A stretch of DNA of 64,000 nt from Prevotella sp. UBA4330 (lineage in GTDB: Bacteria > Bacteroidota > Bacteroidia > Bacteroidales > Bacteroidaceae). Location: positions 14,301 to 78,300 of the forward strand of contig DGTS01000040.1 of assembly GCA_002394385.1 (NCBI GenBank). Direction: 5' to 3'. The notes beneath the pieces are model-generated. The model saw only the letters and a program-made list of their open reading frames with translations, was not told where the DNA came from and did not search any database. The position numbers were made by a program, and so were the translations under genes. Of the stretch, positions 61,481 to 64,000 are shown piece by piece (position 1 is the stretch's first letter; each line of letters starts with the position of its first letter).

Positions 61481-63517
61481 ATGGCTAAGAAAGAAACAAA
61501 ACAACCGAAACATATAGGTCTCGTGAAGAACGACGGCTATCTGGAGCCGTTCGAGGACGCTATCCGTGGACGCCATGACCATGCAGCATGGAAGATTAAC
61601 CAGTTGACACAAAACGGCAAGCAGACGTTGAGCGACTTCGCTAACGGTCATGTTTACTATGGACTTCATCGCACGGCGCGAGGCGGATGGGTGTTCCGCG
61701 AGTGGGCGCCTAATGCCACAGAGATTTATCTTGTTGGCGATTTCAACGACTGGAAGGAAGACGAGAAGTACAAGGCAAAGCGCATCGAGGGAACAGGCAA
61801 CTGGGAACTGAAACTCCCGAAGAAAGCAATGAAGCACGGAGACCTGTTCAAGATGCATGTGAAATGGAACGGCGGCGAGGGCGAGCGCATCCCCGCATGG
61901 GCCAACAGAGTGGTGCAGGACGAGCAAACCAAGATTTTCTCTGCTCAGGTGTGGGCTCCTGAGAAGGAGTATGAGTGGAAGAAGAAGTCGTTCAAGCCAA
62001 ACAAGAACCCGCTGCTCATATATGAGTGCCACATCGGAATGGGCGAAGACGCCGAGAAAGTGGGCACATACAACGAGTTCCGTGAGAACGTTTTGCCGCG
62101 CGTAATCAAAGATGGCTACAACTGCATTCAGATAATGGCCATTCAGGAACACCCGTATTATGGCTCGTTCGGCTATCATGTGAGTTCTTTCTTCGCGCCG
62201 TCGAGCCGCTTCGGAACACCCGAGGAACTGAAGGAACTTATCGACACCGCACATAAGAACGGCGTTGCTGTCATCATGGATATCGTACACTCGCATGCCG
62301 TGAAGAACGAGATTGAGGGTCTGGGCAATCTTGCGGGAGATCCTAACCAATACTTCTATCCTGGCGACCGCCATGAGCACCCGGCGTGGGACTCGCTCTG
62401 CTTCGACTATGGCAAGGATGAGGTGATTCATTTCTTGCTCTCCAATTGCAAGTATTGGCTTACGGAGTTCCATTTCGACGGTTTCCGTTTCGATGGTGTT
62501 ACGTCAATGCTCTATTACAGTCATGGACTTGGTGAGGCATTCACCAACTATGGCGACTACTTCAACGGACATCAGGACGACAATGCGATATGCTATCTGA
62601 CGCTTGCAAACAGCCTTATACACGAGGTTAACCCGCAGGCAATAACTATAGCCGAAGAAGTGAGCGGAATGCCGGGTCTTGCTGCCAAGTTCGAAGATGG
62701 CGGTTTCGGCTTCGACTACCGCATGGCGATGAACATCCCCGACTACTGGATAAAGACCATTAAGGAGCAGGCAGACGAGAACTGGAAGCCAAGCAGCATC
62801 TTCTGGGAGGTAAAGAACCGCCGTCCCGACGAGAAGACAATCTCTTATTGCGAAAGTCACGACCAGGCACTCGTGGGCGACAAGACCATCATCTTCCGCC
62901 TTATCGACGCCGATATGTATTGGCACTTCGCTAAGAAGGATGTCAACGGAGTCGCCGAACGCGGCATTGCCTTGCACAAGATGATACGTCTGGTGACGGC
63001 TGCAGCCATCAACGGAGGTTACCTTAACTTCATGGGCAATGAGTTCGGACACCCAGAGTGGATCGACTTCCCGCGCGAAGGCAACGGCTGGAGTTATAAG
63101 TACGCCCGCCGCCAGTGGAGTCTTGTTGACAATAAGGACCTCTGCTATCATTGGCTTGGCGACTTCGACCGCGAGATGTTGCGCGTCATCAAGAGCGAGA
63201 AGAACTTCTTGAAGACTCCCGTTCAGGAGATATGGCACAACGATGGCGACCAGGTGCTCGCCTTTATGAGAGGCGATTTGATTTTCGTTTTCAACTTCTC
63301 GCCGACACGTTCGTTCACCGATTACGGCTTCCTTGTGCCAACTGGCTCATACGATGTGGTGCTCAACACCGACTCTACCGACTTCGGTGGTCATGGCTTT
63401 GCTGACGACAGCGTTACACACCTCACCAACTATGACCCGCTCTATGTCAATGACCACAAGGAATGGCTTAAACTCTATATCCCGGCACGTAGTGCAGTAG
63501 TATTAAAGAAGAATTAA
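61481..63517 (+). CDS. glgB: 1,4-alpha-glucan branching enzyme (eukaryotic-type GH13)
   Basis: The 678-residue enzyme adds alpha-1,6 branches to glycogen. It has a CBM48 domain (about 60-150: EWAPNATEIYLVGDFNDW) and then the GH13 barrel. Catalytic residues are the nucleophile Asp near 337 in DGFRFDGVTSM, the acid Glu near 392 in IAEEVSGMP and the Asp in CESHDQ near 456. The layout resembles the GH13_8 branch, which includes eukaryotic enzymes, rather than the E. coli type. The glycogen synthase gene is not in the window. The next start follows the stop directly. Confidence 0.95.
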   Translation: MAKKETKQPKHIGLVKNDGYLEPFEDAIRGRHDHAAWKINQLTQNGKQTLSDFANGHVYYGLHRTARGGWVFREWAPNATEIYLVGDFNDWKEDEKYKAKRIEGTGNWELKLPKKAMKHGDLFKMHVKWNGGEGERIPAWANRVVQDEQTKIFSAQVWAPEKEYEWKKKSFKPNKNPLLIYECHIGMGEDAEKVGTYNEFRENVLPRVIKDGYNCIQIMAIQEHPYYGSFGYHVSSFFAPSSRFGTPEELKELIDTAHKNGVAVIMDIVHSHAVKNEIEGLGNLAGDPNQYFYPGDRHEHPAWDSLCFDYGKDEVIHFLLSNCKYWLTEFHFDGFRFDGVTSMLYYSHGLGEAFTNYGDYFNGHQDDNAICYLTLANSLIHEVNPQAITIAEEVSGMPGLAAKFEDGGFGFDYRMAMNIPDYWIKTIKEQADENWKPSSIFWEVKNRRPDEKTISYCESHDQALVGDKTIIFRLIDADMYWHFAKKDVNGVAERGIALHKMIRLVTAAAINGGYLNFMGNEFGHPEWIDFPREGNGWSYKYARRQWSLVDNKDLCYHWLGDFDREMLRVIKSEKNFLKTPVQEIWHNDGDQVLAFMRGDLIFVFNFSPTRSFTDYGFLVPTGSYDVVLNTDSTDFGGHGFADDSVTHLTNYDPLYVNDHKEWLKLYIPARSAVVLKKN

Positions 63518-64000
63518 GTGGCAGACATTACTTATAATCACAAGAACAATAGCACCGCTGCTATAAGAGTGGCGTGTGCTATTGTTTTCTTGGCTTTCAC
63601 GTTTTGCTATCTCTATTTCTATCAATGTGATTTGATAGGAGCACAGCAGCACGTGCTCTCTGGAGGGCAGACATCCTACTCAAGAATAATAGGAGCGATA
63701 ATAATTACGGCCGTGTTATATCTGCTTCACTTAGGAGTCTTCGCCATAACCAAACTCACCAAGCATGCGCATGCGCTGACCTATTTCCCCTCGTTGCTGA
63801 CACTGTGCCTATTGACCAGCCCGCGTGACAATTTCGACCAGCATTTCTCGCTGAGTCTCTGGACTTGGTTCACGCCTCTTCTGCTTATCGTTTACGTCAT
63901 CATTGTTTATTCCGCGATGCAATGGCAGCCGTATGAGTCGGAGAAGAATGGCACGGGCCTCTTGTCAAGAATGTCGTGGACGAACATGATGATTATGGCT
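63518..64000 (+). CDS. Polytopic membrane protein, 3' partial, family not recognised
   Basis: A frame begins with GTG immediately after the glgB stop (TAAGTG) and is open to the window end, giving 161 residues. It reads MADITYNHKNNSTAAIRV and then a series of hydrophobic helices: VACAIVFLAFTFCYLYFY, IIGAIIITAVLYLLHLGVFAI, YFPSLLTLCLLTSP and FTPLLLIVYVIIVYSAM. No ATG comes before residue 130, so GTG is the likely start and translation is probably coupled to glgB. The function is unknown. Confidence 0.7.
   Translation, partial: MADITYNHKNNSTAAIRVACAIVFLAFTFCYLYFYQCDLIGAQQHVLSGGQTSYSRIIGAIIITAVLYLLHLGVFAITKLTKHAHALTYFPSLLTLCLLTSPRDNFDQHFSLSLWTWFTPLLLIVYVIIVYSAMQWQPYESEKNGTGLLSRMSWTNMMIMA

Noticed and set aside
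61472..62473. Long open frame (333 codons) antisense to glgB
   Set aside because: It is fully opposite a well-supported gene, with leucine/valine-rich content typical of antisense shadows.
1..64000. tRNA, rRNA, insertion sequences, prophage
   Set aside because: No tRNA-like T-arm pattern, transposase or phage structural gene was recognised on reading. A tool search could still find short RNA genes.

Overview
The window reads as a chromosomal segment of a Bacteroidales bacterium, most likely Prevotella-like (Prevotella/Segatella). The main reasons are: many promoters of the Bacteroidetes type (TTTG, about 19-21 nt, TAnnTTTG); families typical of the phylum (FeoA-FeoB fusion, DUF4105, DUF3078, DUF1573, DUF2582, PorT-like barrel, T9SS type B sorting domain, bifunctional HisB); and high similarity in kind and order to known Bacteroidales gene neighbourhoods (coaX - barrel - lptC - CorC/GldE-like - ppiD). 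Genus placement is inference.

Layout. 1-2240: 3' part of pyruvate:ferredoxin oxidoreductase and its terminator. 2240-3640: gene-poor stretch with a palindromic repeat and a decayed gene. 3645-11252: a minus-strand, visibly AT-richer defence operon in the order XRE regulator, type III methyltransferase (mod), Septu-like ATPase (PtuA-like), HNH nuclease (PtuB-like), type III restriction subunit (res), with overlapping or nearly touching genes. 11400-12040: AT-rich gap. 12041-20350 (minus): luxS, a YraN-like fusion, an ABC ATPase, secA, a probable pseudo-phosphatase and a DUF4105 membrane protein. 20461-29473 (plus): coaX, FadL/barrel protein, lptC, CorC-like protein, ppiD, a Wza-type export lipoprotein, and comM/yifB. 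29767-34422 (minus): T9SS-sorted protein, uvrA, fmt. 34530-38916 (plus): LysM/binding protein, PorT-like barrel, POT transporter, small secreted protein. 39024-45926 (minus): YitT, MFS transporter, S9 peptidase and yidC. 46205-54211 (plus, with DUF1573 reversed): DUF3857, DUF3078, aspS, two small winged-helix proteins, menB, menC, GtrA. 54328-59518 (minus): hisB, membrane protein, feoAB, kdsB. 59674-64000 (plus): MORN protein, YhcH, glgB and the start of a membrane protein.

Envelope biogenesis dominates the core content: SecA and YidC for export and insertion, PpiD for folding, LptC and KdsB for lipopolysaccharide, and several outer-membrane barrels. Metabolism is anaerobic (PFOR, menaquinone genes, FeoB, glycogen branching).

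The most unusual element is the operon that nests a Septu-like ATPase/HNH pair between mod and res of a type III restriction-modification system. The second notable layer is intergenic: at least six distinct families of small palindromic or tandem repeats sit mostly just behind genes, several in two or three copies within this window. A third is a secreted alkaline-phosphatase-fold protein that seems to have lost its nucleophile and its metal ligands. No tRNA, rRNA, CRISPR array, insertion sequence or prophage was recognised.
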